Source of the DNA: Torymus aiolomorphi
Taxonomy: Eukaryota > Arthropoda > Insecta > Hymenoptera > Torymidae
Direction of reading: 5' to 3'
Assembly (NCBI GenBank): GCA_036365515.1
Contig: CM070877.1
Location: 15,610,201-15,674,200, forward strand
DNA length: 64,000 bases
Shown one piece after another: positions 25,645 through 38,817 of this stretch. Numbering within the stretch: the stretch's first letter is position 1; every line of letters starts with the position of its first letter. A program made the position numbers and the translations under genes. The notes beneath the pieces were generated by a model. It saw nothing but the letters and a program-made list of their open reading frames with translations. It was not told the origin of the DNA and searched no databases.

Positions 25645-28333
25645 TCATCGGAGCTTCATGGTGCATGGTTGTTGCACATAGTTGAGACAGAAACCACGAT
25701 TACCGTAATCAGCGGGCGCCTCCGCCCCGTCAGTATGAAAGTAGAGCCGAAACGGCTTCACTGTACCTAAAAGTGAATAAATCAAAGCTTTTGATTATTC
25801 GTTATTGGTAATGGGATGGATTTGGGATTGCATTAATGTGCTTGTTAATGTGACTTTTATGTTTGTGACGTTTTTGGTGCCATCTGTGAAGACTATAGTT
25901 TATCTGGTGCGTAATTGAAGCCAAATTTCCGACCAATCTGGGGAGTAGGAATAGAAATTTGAAAATGGCTAATTATTTTTTAGTAGCGCTTCGACTTTAC
26001 TGCGATGAAACGAAAATACAACGCTCAACTTGAACCTAGTATTTTCTTCAGAGTCAAAATGAAATCCAAATCTACCATTTTCTTCAGAACCCAAAAGAAA
26101 TCTAAACTTAGTACGCATTCGAACCAAACCAATGTACCTACAAAATCTAAACCACAACGGCAATCATCGCAGTACAATCCTACTCCAGCGCACCTTCAAT
26201 CACCAAAAACCTGAACCTAGCCCGCACAGGCACGTACTTATGACCGACGTGGAGTTGACGGACGCCTCAGCATTGAACGCACCGCCGCACAGTCTGTCCA
26301 CGCAGACGATCTGCGCATTGGGTTGTCTGCCGGCGTTGCTGGCACAGGGTATCATGAGCCAGTCATTGGGACAGCCCCGGTCCTGCATGGCGGCGTACTG
26401 GCCGCTGAGGGTGTTACCCGAAAGGGTGAACGAGTTACTGCGCGCCGACTGCTGCACGGCGGTGGGGTTTGTCACCGCGTTCGTCTGAGCTGTTGACACT
26501 TGATATTGAGAAACGGGGATGTTGGTCGAGGTTGGGGTTAGGGTGAGGATCGGGGTAGGGAGGGGGGAGGGAAGTTGGGATGAATTTTGTGTTGAAGGGG
26601 GTCACTTTAAGATTTTGAAGGGAATTGGATTCTTTAATCTTAGAGTTTTTAGGTTTTTCGTAATTTGTTGTTTGTTATCATCTCCTTTACAGAACAACTA
26701 TTTTGACCCCCGATATTTAATTTTCTGTATTTGTTTCAACTACTTTCAATAATCTGTATAACATTATACTAATTATTGTATATTAATTTATTGTGTAGAT
26801 ATGAGTTGAACATAATCAATCAAGCATAGTAGAAATAGATAAACGTTATTGTAAAGGATGAATTTAAATGCAATTACAAGTCACGATACAAATACAGCCC
26901 AGCAAATGTCTATCAATCTTACCTCCGTCATCGCACGTCATGTACTGAATTCCACAGAAGTTCCTCTCCATCCGGATGCAGATGCTGTAATCCTGATTGG
27001 ACAATTGAAGACCGACGTTTGGATCGTAGTTGAAGGACTTTAGCTGACCAGAGACACCGGTGAAGTACTGCATGCAGCCCTCTTCCGCCCTGAAGATACT
27101 GCTGCAAGGGATCTGAGCTATTCTAACGCGCCACGATCGGTCAAAACCGCTGCCACTCGTGACAAAGGATAGGGTGACAGGGTTGGTGGGGCCTGTGCCT
27201 ACGTCAATGTACACTGGAAGAAGAAGGAGGTGATGAAAAGGTTGATGAAAGAGAGCATTAGTCCAGAATAGGACGTCAGTTTGATAAAGAATGTATAGCG
27301 TGCTAGAACTGCACATTAGCTATGATTAATTGCTCGCCAAGAAAAGTAAGACCACCTTGAGCTTGCACTTACTATGATTGCCGTTGTTGTTACCGCAAAT
27401 TGGCGACACCGGGTTACCACCAGACACGATGAACTGGTCGTAGGTGCAGAGATTGTTCATCGTCTCGGGCCCTCTTATGTTGAACTGCACAAAATCTAGC
27501 CTGTGCCCAAATTGTACATGGTCAAAGGGTTTATAAGGGTGGAAAATGAATGTTTAAAAGATTCACGGGTCATTAGTACCTAAATTGGCAAACGTCGGGG
27601 TGAGCTTTTATAATGGTCAGCTGACAGGAGTCTGTGCCGTCGAAGGTCGACGGGTAGTTCTGGTTGACGAAGTACGTGTTGTTGTCGAACGTGGATTGCC
27701 CGCAACTTACGCTGACTGTGGCACAAGCATTTTAAAGAATTTTAAATTAGAACATTCGACTACCTATATTGACTCTTTACTTCAACCATCAATCTTGCAT
27801 TGGATCAAACAATAGATATAATAAACAAATCACAGTGTTACTCCTAAACTTTATACGCGCTCACCGATGCAGCAAACGCCGTATCCATTGGCGCAGATCC
27901 CGCTGGATAATCCGCCTCGCTGGGCACATTCTACTGGCGACACGCAGGTGCCGTTCTCACCGGACGCCCCGATGCACAGGTTGTTGTCGAAGCGTACCAG
28001 CGTGAACAGCGACAGCACTAGAGAAGACAACCTCCCGTATAACCATCACATTTTTCTACGAGAATGTAAAATCTACGTACGTCTTTGGTCGCGATGAGGA
28101 TTCCTCTGTGGCGAATTAAGAGACTTGGGGTGCTGGACCGGCTCGTGGTTTGAAGTTTCCTGGAGACGTCTGTCACCCGCGGTCTTCCAGAAAGGCCGGC
28201 GACGTTCTGGGCCCCGACTGTAGCGGCCTCGGCCGGATTCGCGTGGCTGCTGGTCAGTTTGCTGGTCAGTTTGCTCGTCAGCGTTGAGCCCTGGTGTTAG
28301 CAGCGTCAGGAGAAGCAGCAGTTGCCACTGCAT
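25645..28333 (-). CDS. Secreted CUB-domain protein, seven exons
   Basis: Exons at 28081-28333, 27865-28017, 27580-27715, 27373-27500, 26923-27213, 26238-26489 and 25645-25766 have consensus GT/AG borders and their phases close exactly (1335 nt, 444 aa). Residues 1-18 (MQWQLLLLLTLLTPGLNA) are a signal peptide. A charged Arg/Gln-rich linker follows to ~85. Exon 2 carries a Cys-rich module (CIGASGENGTC, CAQRGG, GYGVCC) seen in many insect extracellular proteins. Exons 3-5 form CUB-type beta-sandwich sequence (SCGQSTFDNNTYFVNQNYPS; CMQYFTGVSGQLKSFNYD; YSICIRMERNFCGIQY). The C-terminal half contains GCPNDWLMIPC and ends FCLNYVQQPCTMKLR. The architecture matches an uncharacterised arthropod CUB family; the ligand is unknown. 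There is no transmembrane helix, so secretion is inferred. The acceptor of exon 6 has an equally in-frame alternative nine bases upstream. Confidence 0.85.
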
Positions 28334-30502
28334 TGTGGCGCTTATGGTTACGAGTAATGGGAGATATTAGTGTATGGTTGGATGAAGGGTTTTGGAGGGA
28401 CTTGGTTTTATTAGATGGATATGTGTCCTCTCTTTTGATTAGATGACCAGTACATGACCTATCTATACCGTTTTACACACTCGCTTTCGATTCATATCTT
28501 CAGTATCACACGGTGACTGAATACGTTTTAGGTATTTATGTCCGCTTCTAGGCTTAAACAACGAAAATATATTTAAATTTCCGGATTTAAATTTTCGAAT
28601 TCTTTTTCAGAAAATATATTATAATATTATTTCAAATGATTTTTAAATTTGTTACTTATTATGAATTCCAAAAGAGTGTGATTAAAAACACGAAAAGTAC
28701 TAGGTAATATTTAGAAAACATTCTAGAAAAACTCTGAAAATGAAATTAATGAAAGTCAAATATAGATTGCATACAATTATTATTATTATTATTATTATTA
28801 TTATTTTATTTGTTCGCAAAATAAAATTCCGAAGAATCTGAATCACTTATTCTTTAGACAATTTTCAGTTTGTTTGTCGGAGTTTCAAATTTTTTAAGTA
28901 TAAGCAAGCTTTTCTATATTTAAATTATTAGAAAAAATGGTTTTCGAATTATTATTTATATAAAACTTTTTACAAACAGTTTTAATTTTGGACTATTTTT
29001 TCCAGCTTTTATATATTACATATTTTTAATCATTTGTTAATTTATCCTTGTATCATACAATTTTCTAATCCACTCTTTGAATTTTATGAAAAAAATATTG
29101 AGCCATTTGAGAGAATAGCTCGTTCCTCCCTCACGCTCTGAAGAAAATATAATTTTTCAAAAAAGTTTAAAATCTCATTTTTTATAAAAAAAAAGTCTTT
29201 CTATAACAAATTACAAATTGCACTACGACTACTTGTTAATCCAAATCCCACGCGTGACAGCCGACGAAAACTTCACTCCAACGTTGCAGAAACGAAAACT
29301 CCAATCCCATTGACAATCGCATTACTACTTGCACACTCACTCTCACTGTCTTCTTCACCGAACTGTCGCGCGTAAATCCTCGGATCTTCTTCAAATACTC
29401 GAACGCTACTCATCGCTAAGCGAGCGTGACGACGGATTAGGGGAAAGTCTGCGCGGGGGGTGGTTAATTGGCCGCGGCGGTCGCAAAAGCGTGAAAAGTG
29501 CATGTATACTCACGAGGACGCAAGTGGTATGCAGTTACATTAGAACAGGATTACCCGAGGGGGAATTTTCTCTTCGCTCACTGCGTTTAATCGTAATTGA
29601 TATCAAAGCGATGGAACATCATTCTCATGTGCTCTGCACGCGGGATGGAAGAAAGTGAACGTCAGGACGTTTGCGCGGATTGATGGGCAGATAAGGCGAT
29701 GCGCGTCTTCGTAGAAAAATATGGCATTGTGCCAGTGTTTCTGCGGCTGCATATGTTTGCACGTTAAATTTATATAATTAATGAAGAGACGTGGAAAGTA
29801 AATTTAGAAATCACATGAGATAAGGATTATAAATAAATCTCTTGTAGGGAAAATATACTGGAAATCATAATTTATTAAAACACAGTTTAAAGTCAACAAA
29901 CGACCAAACATTTTTAATTGTCAACCGAAAATGTACTTTAAATTTCGTTACGCTCCAGCTCGGTAAAACAAATAAACGCGTCTCTCGCGGAGGTGCAAAA
30001 TTACTTACTTCCCAGGTAAACGACATGCGCAGTACTTCCGTCCCTTGACCCCCACGGGTAATGAGAGAAAAAAAGTGCAAGACCCGGAAAAAGTGTCGGT
30101 CAGCACGGTGCCAAGTGGGCGTTAAACTTGAACAATGAGGATTTCGATCTGACGAGATTTTTAAGAGGACAAATTTTGTGGTAATGTTATAGGAAGAAGG
30201 GTATTTTAAATATTGTGAAGTTTAAATGTATATTTTTGCACTTAAGTTTCTGTAAATATAATTCATTCAGGAACATAACCGTCCACTTTATTCGAAGGAG
30301 AGACAATAACAAAAAATAATATTCGTATAAAAAGTTGTAAAAAAAATTTATAATTTTATTTTTTTTTTATTTATTTTTTATTTTTTATGCGTACAATAAA
30401 CATTTGGTTTCCTACGTATGCAAAGCTGCAGCAAATCAGAAAGGAAAATGCTATATAGCCTTCGTCCACGATTGTCCTAACAAAAGAACATACTAGTGCG
30501 CT
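28334..30502. other. Intergenic region, no recognisable gene
   Basis: This lies upstream of the CUB gene and downstream of OR-A. It contains an (ATT)n tract at about 28778-28804 and AT-rich DNA. A GC-richer patch at 29270-29660 has overlapping open frames on both strands, but none has a recognisable domain. Confidence 0.5.
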
Positions 30503-33500
30503 TCATGTTGATTCTTTCAAAACGTTGTAAGCTGTGTACGATACTTTCAATATCTACAAAACGAATAATCACATAATTTGTATAAAACTCCCTACCAAGA
30601 ATTTTCACGTCATAAATTGTGTGATTAAATACATACTTTATCAGTACAAAAGTACAGGGCAAATATAACGTCCTTTTTTCAAACCAATTTGGCACGTGTA
30701 AAATCATGTACTTTTAATTACGATTTATGGCGTGAAAATTTTTAGTAAATCTATAAGTATAGCTCGTTTCTCAGAATTTCTCACGCTTTTGAAGGACTCC
30801 ACGTTGAGCACGATGAAATGCCCGACGCTCAGAATCACTGGTTTCCTAGTACGAAGAACAATGAACAGCAGCGTCTTGTTCGCTCGTATGCTCAGCTTCG
30901 TCCAGTCGATCTTGTAAATGTCAACGCCGAATTCCATGCACTGTCGGTAAAAGCAAAAATTTTCATCTTTCATTTAATCACCCGGCTTAAAATTTAATAA
31001 GCGTAAATTCACACGTTACTTTGAGAGTTATCTCGTTGCCGAACCAGCAGTAGCCGAAGAACTCGAGCAGCATGCACCCGAGGTAGAGAAGGTCCATGGC
31101 GGTTTGAAGGGTGCCCACGGCATTGTTTTTCGATAGCTGGTAAACGATTATGGAGAGGAGCAGCGAGCTGGCAAAGAACTGCTCGACGACCACGAAATCG
31201 ACCGCCTCGTTCACTCTGTGCGCGTAACTGTAAATAATGGGGTGCGAAATGGGTCGCAGAAGAGACTTTTTTTATTTATAGTAAGGTACTTTGAGTATGT
31301 TTTTGGCATATTTTTTGTTTAAATCAGTTTGCATTATAATAATTATTCAGTAATAATATGTAATACAAAACTAATACTAAGATTCTTAGGCCACCACTCA
31401 AATAAAAGTTTTTGAGCTATCTACTGGGTCGGTTTTTTTTGTATTTCTAAATCATGCTGAAAATCGAAATTTAAAATTCAAATAAAATTATATAAATTTT
31501 TGCTTCCTCGACGAGCAAGCTTTGTAATTAGTAAAAATTTAATTTTTATTAAAAATATGTTAGAAATCAGTTTTGAGTTATTTCGAGTCGAAGTACATTT
31601 TTTTGATAACCTAGTGTATGTGTGTTTGTACGCGCCGAGATTCTCAACAGCTGTTGTTTTCGTCCATTTTCAGTGGTAAACTATTTTTTTTTTTTAATGA
31701 TAATAGGGTTAATAAAATTAATTTATTAAAAATATATCCGAAAAAGCATAAAATTACCTATTTTTTCATTTTGAAATTTTGGATTAGCACTCTTTTTAAT
31801 TTCAATTTGTTTATCTTTGTAACTGTGTACAGATCGAAACGGAAACTATCCAGACGAGAATCAGATTTTGGTGACAGGTTCCGAAGCTATGATATTTAAA
31901 CTTGAACAACAGAAATACATTGGTAAAATTTTTCTTATCGCTTTCGTTGGTGGGTTTTTATATGATCAATTCTACGGGAAATCTCAAATACCTCAATACA
32001 AAAATAAATAAAAATTTTTTGAGGGGGACACCTACTAGACCGATTTTTTTGGGTTCTGTGGATCATCTTGAATATAGTAAATATCAGGATCACGGTCAAT
32101 CGGGTGGCAAGCTTTTTTCCGATAATAACTTTATGTCTAAAAAATGTTTAACAATAACCTCTTTAAAATATAAACCATTTCGGGAGGGAGAATTGCACAG
32201 AATTTCAGAAAACAAAATTAAATTACATAAGCTCAAAAATAAGCGTAAAGTACACAAAATACTATGCAAAGCAGCGGGTTTTTTCCATTTCCCAGTGTAT
32301 TTTCAAAAATTAGTGCAAGTACGATCATCTTCGAACTTATATAATTTTTAAAGGAATCAATATCTTCTTATCCTGTAAAAAGCAAATAAAAGTTCGAGTT
32401 CTCTAGTTTTTTCTTTTTTAAATGTATGATACTTATTGAAATCTCTGATCGAATGTGTTCACGATTGTTTTTTCTTATACTCAGGATGATCCAGAGAACC
32501 AAAAAAACTTTTTTTATTTATTTTTGTACCGAGTCGTTTGATATTACACGTAGATTTACTCATATTATTGAGTTAGTCGGCTTATGGAGCCCTTTCCGTT
32601 GGATTAGCCAATGAGATGGCTGCAGGTTCCATAAACTCCCACGTTTCAGACTGAGCATTCAGTATTGACGTCTTCTCTCCAATTGTTCAATAATTTGAAA
32701 TTAAACTAGGACTTTTTTCATCTTTTCCGAACAAATCTTACTTTCTTTTCACTGAACTTTTAACATTAAATAGATTTAAATTTGATAAAATAGTACATTT
32801 CGATACTAGTGCGAGGATTTGATTTTCCCCTCGTGTGACTGCACCCGAGCGAAGCGAGGGTGAAAAGGTCACACGAGGAGAAAATCAACTTCTCACACAA
32901 GTGTCGAACCGTATTTTTTGACACGACGTGCGAGAAGTGAGATTTTTGCACGCATCGTTTAACGCAGCGTGCGAGAAATCGAACTTCTCGCACGGAGTTT
33001 AAAAAAAATATATATAATGTATGCGTGCACCCGTGTGTTTTTCTTAAAATAAAACCAAACTTGTCCATGCTTTAAATTTTGTTTTCTCTTTCCTTCATAT
33101 TTTTAGAATCAATTCCACCCTTCACACTCCAACACTACTTACTCAACAATATGATTATGATGCAGCACCGTCTGCACCAAGCTCTCCCTCTCCACTCTGT
33201 GCAGCTCGCCTTTCTCGGCCTTCCTCAGCCTCTCGGGCAGCTCGTTCAACCTGTACGCCAGTATCTCCAGCTGGGTGCACGCTTGCAGCATCATACCGCT
33301 AATCGTCGTGTCAACTGTCGAGTTGACCATCACGCTCACGATCATCGCCACAGCCTGGTAGAGGTAGGTCCACCAGAAGCTCTGCTCGTAGAAACGCACG
33401 GTGTAGGGCAACCACGTGCGGATGGGCAGCGCGTGGTCGTGGAACACCGCGAGGATCAGCCACAGGGCAACCGTGCTCTGTGCCATCGTGTTCAGCACGA

Positions 33501-34538
33501 TCGTGTAGAGCCTAAGGGGGAGGTTGATGTTTTAGGAAGAGGACGGGGGATATCATTTTTTAGGAGCGAAGTGTGAAGATTAATGAAGTAATGAAGAAAC
33601 GATTTGTAAGAATGATAGAAAATATCATTGAATTATGATCCGAAGCGATACTTAAGTTTTTTTCCGCGCGATGCATGCAAATCTTTGACGGTAAAATAGC
33701 AATAAAAATAGAATGCTGGTGAATACCACATTAGTGGTATATATTTTACAAGGGCGTACAAGTGACGGTTTTAATATTTTTGGGGGCGCGCATAAAGAAT
33801 ACGAAATAAATAAAAAATACGAAATTTAAAAAAATATGATTAGTTTAAGAAATGGAAAAGGTTGGGAGTTTCACTACTGCCATGTATTTAATATACACAT
33901 GTGAATTTTAACTAATAATTTTAATAACTTTCACGGCTCTAATTAATTTGTGTTAACTAAATTTTATGTTTTTATATTTAAATCGTACGATAAGAAAGTC
34001 CAGAATAAATCTCTATCTATCCTTATTATTTCTAATTTTAGAGTAATTGACGACTGCTTCTATCTTTTATTTTATTCATTATGAAATCGTAAAAAAATCA
34101 TGAGATTTATAACAGATTCTGTATAGATTTTCTGGATACATCTCATAACAAAACGCTCAAAGAAAACAAAACGCACTTGACGAAATCGTTGCTCCTCCTC
34201 TGGATCGCCACCTCCTCGTCGTTGGTGGGCAGGCACCATCCCACCCTCAGCATATTCGCCAGCCTTATCATCCTCTCCCTCCTCAGTACAAAGCTGCACG
34301 TCTTCACGCAAACCGTGATCGACGTGAGTAGCGAGAAAAGCACTTCAGACGCCGTTTTGAAGTCAATCTTCGAGATGAGAAGGAGGTAACACTGGAGCAC
34401 CGTCAACGAGAAGGTCGTGAAAATGCAAACGGAGGAGTAGAGCTTGTATAGGATTATCTGGTATCTCGACGTCCAGTCGACCGGGCGCCATATACCACAG
34501 ACGGCCAAGGCTTTGAATTGGAACGTAAGGACTTGCAT
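30503..34538 (-). CDS. Odorant receptor OR-A, intact (381 aa)
   Basis: Five exons: 34177-34538 (ATG at 34538), 33143-33511, 31020-31227, 30785-30940 and 30503-30553 (TGA at 30503-30505), 1146 nt with all phases closing. The protein is of insect 7TM odorant-receptor type: N-terminal FKALAVCGIWRP, exon 3 YCWFGNEITLK, exon 4 EFGVDIYKIDW with ...RKPVILSVGHFIVLNVESFKS, and a last 16-residue exon ILKVSYTAYNVLKEST, the hallmark C-terminal segment. Such receptors are ligand-selective subunits that pair with Orco in the dendrites of olfactory neurons; the ligand cannot be predicted. The closest relatives in the window are OR-B, OR-C and OR-D. An upstream in-frame ATG would add ~40 lysine-rich residues; the chosen start matches the N-terminus of OR-C. 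Intron 3 is only 79 bp, whereas in its paralogues it is 1.2-3.9 kb. Confidence 0.9.
31228..33142 (-). other. OR-A intron 2 containing mobile repeats
   Basis: The intron holds an AGTACATT edge-family element at about 32789-33010 with the core cccgagcgaagcgaggg. It also holds AT-rich repeat DNA at 31400-32600, including a 149-codon plus-strand open frame (31902-32351) without a recognisable domain. A 22-bp word ttatggagccctttccgttg... near 32581 recurs at about 50078. Confidence 0.5.
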
Positions 34539-35398
34539 TGTGGCTCTTGTTTTCTGTATTTTTTTTTCTTTTTCTTTTGCGGAAATGCGAGATGTGTCTT
34601 GGCAGTGGTAATTTTCTGCGGTGTCAGATATGGGAAGCACGAGAGCTGTCAAAACACGTTAGCCGCGGTGCATTATTCAACGTCTAATGACGACGCTTCT
34701 GCGTACGGATCGAAAGTTATCTTAGCTTATTTATAAGTTGCAGTAGGGTCGAGTGGAGCGCGAGAATTTTTCGCTTCCTCGTATATTATGATCGAAATAT
34801 GAATTTTTTATCCGGCAGTCATTTTTTCTTTTCTTGCTTTCGAGAGATCGTGTGGAATACTTGCGGTCTTCGAAGGGAAACGTATTCAGATGCAGCTAAT
34901 TTTACTTATCATGGAGAGTGCCGTGTTGAGGCAAAGTTGCAACCATATACCTTGAAAGATACTTCTGAAATGTGTTGAGTGGCATGGAAATTGAAATTGA
35001 GTGGCAAAGAAAGACATTTCTTACAAGTTCGCGTGACAAGACCATTGTCTAATAGCTTTTTAATTTACTTTCGATCTTGCATTCATATTTTTCTGTTTCA
35101 GATATATTAATCTGATATAACCTTGCAATAGAATAATGAAAAATTTTCTAGCTCTGTATATCGCTAGTTATTATTCACAAATCATCAAGAAATATTTGTC
35201 AAATTATCTTGAAACCATATCGCTTTCTCAGTGTGGTTTCATTTACTCAATTGCTTTTCATTGGTTTTGCTTGCAGCGTTTGCAATAAAGACGATGGGAT
35301 GCAATAATTACAGTATAATTTGATATTTACCAACACTGAAATCAATTTATTAGTGCGTTCTACACATGAGTTTCTTATTCTTAATATCTACAAAAGTT
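34539..35398. other. Intergenic region upstream of OR-A
   Basis: This is the spacer between the OR-A start codon and the last exon of the OR-B pseudogene. No exon is seen. The first ~200 bases may carry the OR-A promoter; this is inferred from position. Confidence 0.35.
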
Positions 35399-37774
35399 TT
35401 ATGTCGACTCTTTCAAAACGTTGAACGCCGAGAAGGACACCTTCAGAATCTGCAAATTATCAAAGCAGCATATTGTTATATTATTATCATGCTTGTAACC
35501 GTCATTCTCACAATAAGGACTTACATCCTGGAAGGATTCCACGCTAAGTACGCCGGAGTGCCCGACGCTCAGCACGGCCAGCTTCTTCGTACGGAGGACT
35601 TATTGGCCCGGGTGCTCAGCGAGCACTAGTCTATTCTTTAAACATCCAACCCGAACTCCTCGCACTGGGGCTTTCAACGTTAATTATGGTCACGCAATAA
35701 CACGAAGATAAGAGTATAGTACCAAGTTGTTCGGAATTTCATTTATCACGCGAAATTTCTGACGTTGGTGCAATTTACGTTTAATTTTGTAGTCTTTTGT
35801 GGGAATTTATAAAATTATCGACTAATGAAATGATAAATTCAATATAATCACGATTTTAAAAATTGGTATTAAAAATAAATGAAGTTCTTATCTGATACAT
35901 TATCATTTTTTAGATTATACTTCTGAAATGCACTGGAAAACTTTCAAGAAATTTCAGTTCATATTCAATTTAGTGAATCGAAATGGCACTTGTCTCAATG
36001 CTTTTAACGAATGACATCTTCTTTGACGTTCAATCGCAAGGGCATCTTTAAGGACGTTCTCCGAGAAAACGATTTTCTTGTGATTTTCCTGAAACTTGCA
36101 GAGAATGTTTGATTTTGTGTGCTTAGTACATGCTTGAAAGCCCCACGTCCATAGCGGTATTCAAAATAGAAATATTTAACTTCAAAGTTTTTGTGTTAAC
36201 ACGGGATCCCTATCTAAGCTAGTTTTAAAATTACATTTTAATTTACTATAAAAAAGTTTTCTTTGTGTTTCTTTTTCAACCGTAAGCCATACAACTAGAA
36301 ATCGAGAGGAATAATATGGTATAATTTTCAATATAGCAAGCGATATTAATTTCAGAGATATAGCAACGTAAACAAAAACCCCCATGTTATTTGTATATCT
36401 ATATATAGTTACCCTATGTAAGTGCTATTTATTTAAATATCATATTGACCCCTTTTATCTTACACTGACATTTTTTTTTATTTTTGGAGTAATGTATAGA
36501 GACTCATGAAGGGTTTTCATTGTAAATAATATTTTTAAATCACAATTTTTGCGATATTAATGAATTTGAGTCGGAGAACGTCCTTAAAACGCTTTCATGA
36601 ATTACATTTTTTTTCAGTGTTTTTTGAAGTGAAATCTTATTGCTTCCATCCGTCGATGTAATATCTGGTACTATACATTATATTTTTAACAGTGTAGATC
36701 ATGACAAGTCATATAATAATAAATTATCCTTATGCGAAATTTTGATTTTGATAAAAAGAAATTCGTATTATATGATTTATCGTAAACTAAGTTCTCTGAA
36801 AATATATCAAATATCATATGAATGAAAAAAACATTTTAGATTTGAAAAGGACACATTCAGCGAATCAATTGATTAGCGTATCATCGAACGATTAAGCATA
36901 CCTTGAGGGTTATTTCATTTCCGAACCAGCAGAATCCGACGAACTCGGGGAGCATGCAGTCCGGATAAAGAATGTTGACAACGTACACTAGTAACCCAAC
37001 ATTGAGGTTGGCAGACAGCTGGAAAACGATGATGGAGATGATCAGAGAGCTGACAAAGAATTGCTCGACCAGCACGAAGTCGATCACCTCATTCACTCTT
37101 GTGGCATATCTGAAATATTCACCAAAAGTGTTTTTTATTAAAACTTTCTGACTCGACGGTTTTTCATTTGTCCAAAACCGAAGCTTATTTTGTGCGCTCA
37201 AACCACATTTTATTACAATTTACCTTTCTACGAATTCAATATTATTTCTGATACGTCCCCAATTACGTTCCCTTACAGAAGTTATTATCCTAAAGATTGT
37301 TCCGATTTTGTCTTAGGCTCTCTTATTTGGATACCGCTACCCAGACAAATAATAATAATATAATAATAATAATAATAATAAATCTTACTGAATAATATAA
37401 TTGTAATGCAACACAGCCTGTACGGGGCTCTCCTTCTCGATCCTCATCAGCGTCTCCCTCGACGTCTTCTTCCCCTCGCCCACCGCCTGCCTCCGCTTCC
37501 TGGGCAGCTGGTCCAGCCGATGTTTGACCAACTCCAGCTGGGTGCATACTTGCCACATGAATCCGCTGATGGTTGTGTCAACGGTCGCGTCTACCACCCG
37601 CCAGAGCCTCGTACGCGTACACCAGCCATACGGCGGCGGTCCCCGAGGGCCGAAGTACACGGGGCAGCCAGAGTTGGATGGGCAGTACGTTGCGCGCGTC
37701 TTTGGCAAGGAGAGGGAGCACCGACATGCTGGCCACCGTCGCCTGGGCCATCACGTTCAAGATGATCGTGTAGA
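35399..37774 (-). pseudogene. Odorant receptor OR-B, disrupted pseudogene
   Basis: Remnants align to OR-C: exon 5 at 35399-35449 (intact, ILKVSFSAFNVLKEST), exon 4 at 35525-35664, exon 3 at 36902-37109 (208 nt, intact) and exon 2 at 37389-~37774. Exon 4 is 140 nt instead of 156 (16-nt deletion) and has TAA where OR-C has a Tyr codon and TAG where OR-C has a Trp codon in VYRIDW. Exon 2 lost 14 nt near 37592-37602 (after the ...YEALA stretch), shifting frame. No AG acceptor precedes exon 2, and exon 1 is missing: a Penelope-like element pair occupies 37817-39608, followed by sequence matching the upstream flank of OR-C. Intron 3 carries a TTAA-flanked element (36052-36583). Several independent lesions make a sequencing artefact unlikely. 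Confidence 0.88.
36048..36587. mobile_element. TTAA-flanked MITE (piggyBac-like target) in OR-B intron 3
   Basis: The element proper is 36052-36583 (532 bp), bounded by TTAA on both sides. Its ends are inverted repeats ggacgttctccga / tcggagaacgtcc. The matching intron of OR-C shows the sequence without this insert, which supports TTAA as the target duplication. The same termini and flanks occur at 62953-63630. Confidence 0.75.
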
Positions 37775-37967
37775 AAAATATTTTTATTTTTTATAGTTTT
37801 TAGTTTTAGTTAAAGACTTACAAATTAAATTAAAATAATTAATATTTATGGCAGTCAGATTGCCCTTGTTTATAATCACCCCCGCAGAATCTGAAATAAA
37901 AACTTAATTAAAATCTGGAAAAACTTTGTTAGCAAAGGACGATCTGACTGCCCACCACCACCACATT

Positions 37968-38007
37968 GTCCGACGTTTCGAGCCTGCTCCGGCTCCTCCT
38001 CAGGGAC
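37968..38007 (-). ncRNA. Hammerhead-ribozyme-like motif, left arm of the Penelope pair
   Basis: On the minus strand: GTCC (stem I), CTGAGGA core, GAGCC/GGCTC stem II with a six-base loop, then GAAACGTC and GGAC closing stem I. Penelope-like elements are known to carry minimal hammerheads in their terminal regions. One extra G lies between the CTGAGGA core and stem II compared with the canonical fold, so activity is uncertain. Confidence 0.45.
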
Positions 38008-38113
38008 TGAAATAAAACCCGCGATACACCTCCTTATATACCATGCACCCATACCCCTTCTTTTCTCTTACCCCACCACCCTCCACATTCCCTCTCCAAC
38101 TTGCCATTCTCAC

Positions 38114-38761
38114 TTAAATTAATAAAGAATGATAAATGTTATCTAATTTACTTGACTCTATCATTAAATTTACATTATTCCGATTTCTTAGAATGTGAAT
38201 ACTTTCAAGGCTTTCCCTCTTATATTTATTCTTAATCCCCTGTTCCAAAATATCCACACTCCCAAAATCGAAAGAATGCAAACTATTTAAACAATGTTCT
38301 TTCAAACCCGATGTACAACTCGAGCTGCGTAAACTATATTGATGTTCATATATTCTCTTTTTCAAATATCTACCCGTTTGACCAATATAACAACCATTAC
38401 AATCCCTACAATTAATTTTATAAACAACTCCCGATTTCAAACATTTATCATCCTTGTCTTTACAATTACTAAATAACCTTTCTAAATTATTATCATTTCT
38501 AAAGAAAACTTGAATATTATGTTTACTAAAAACCCTTCTAATCCTTTCCGACAAACCTCTAACATATGGTAAACTAAAATATGCATTCTTTCCATTTCTA
38601 TTCCTTGTTTGATTATCTACCCGCTGCTTCAATCCACCATTATAAATTTCCCACACTCTCTCATCAATCATTTTATCAATAAATTTTACGGGATAACTAT
38701 TTTTAATAAATGTTTCTCTAACTAAATTTAAATTCTTTTTCCTAAAATCTTTATGTGACAA
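38114..38761 (-). CDS. Penelope-like element protein, C-terminal fragment with GIY-YIG endonuclease (left arm)
   Basis: A 215-codon frame ends at the TAA at 38114-38116. The first ~50 residues (MSHKDFRKKNLNLVRETF, FIDKMIDERVWEIYNGG) resemble the linker after the reverse transcriptase of Penelope-like retroelements. The rest holds the Cys-rich CKSGVVYKINCRDCNGCYIG segment, whose VVYKI and GCYIG together give the GIY-YIG core, followed by QTGRYLKKRIYEHQ with the catalytic Arg/Tyr region. In the family this nuclease nicks target DNA to prime reverse transcription. The reverse transcriptase is absent, so the copy cannot move by itself. The ATG is arbitrary because the element is 5'-truncated. Confidence 0.7.
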   Translation of the reverse strand: MSHKDFRKKNLNLVRETFIKNSYPVKFIDKMIDERVWEIYNGGLKQRVDNQTRNRNGKNAYFSLPYVRGLSERIRRVFSKHNIQVFFRNDNNLERLFSNCKDKDDKCLKSGVVYKINCRDCNGCYIGQTGRYLKKRIYEHQYSLRSSSCTSGLKEHCLNSLHSFDFGSVDILEQGIKNKYKRESLESIHILRNRNNVNLMIESSKLDNIYHSLLI

Positions 38762-38817
38762 TTTAATCGCTCTGTCAATGACACCTTTGATCGCACCTGT
38801 CTTGTTTTCGAATTGGT

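Noticed and set aside
29273..29658. Opposed open frames upstream of the CUB gene
   Set aside because: Both strands are open over the same GC-richer DNA and neither shows a family signature.
31902..32351. 149-codon plus-strand frame in OR-A intron 2
   Set aside because: No recognisable domain, antisense to the gene and within repeat-like AT-rich DNA; not listed as a gene.
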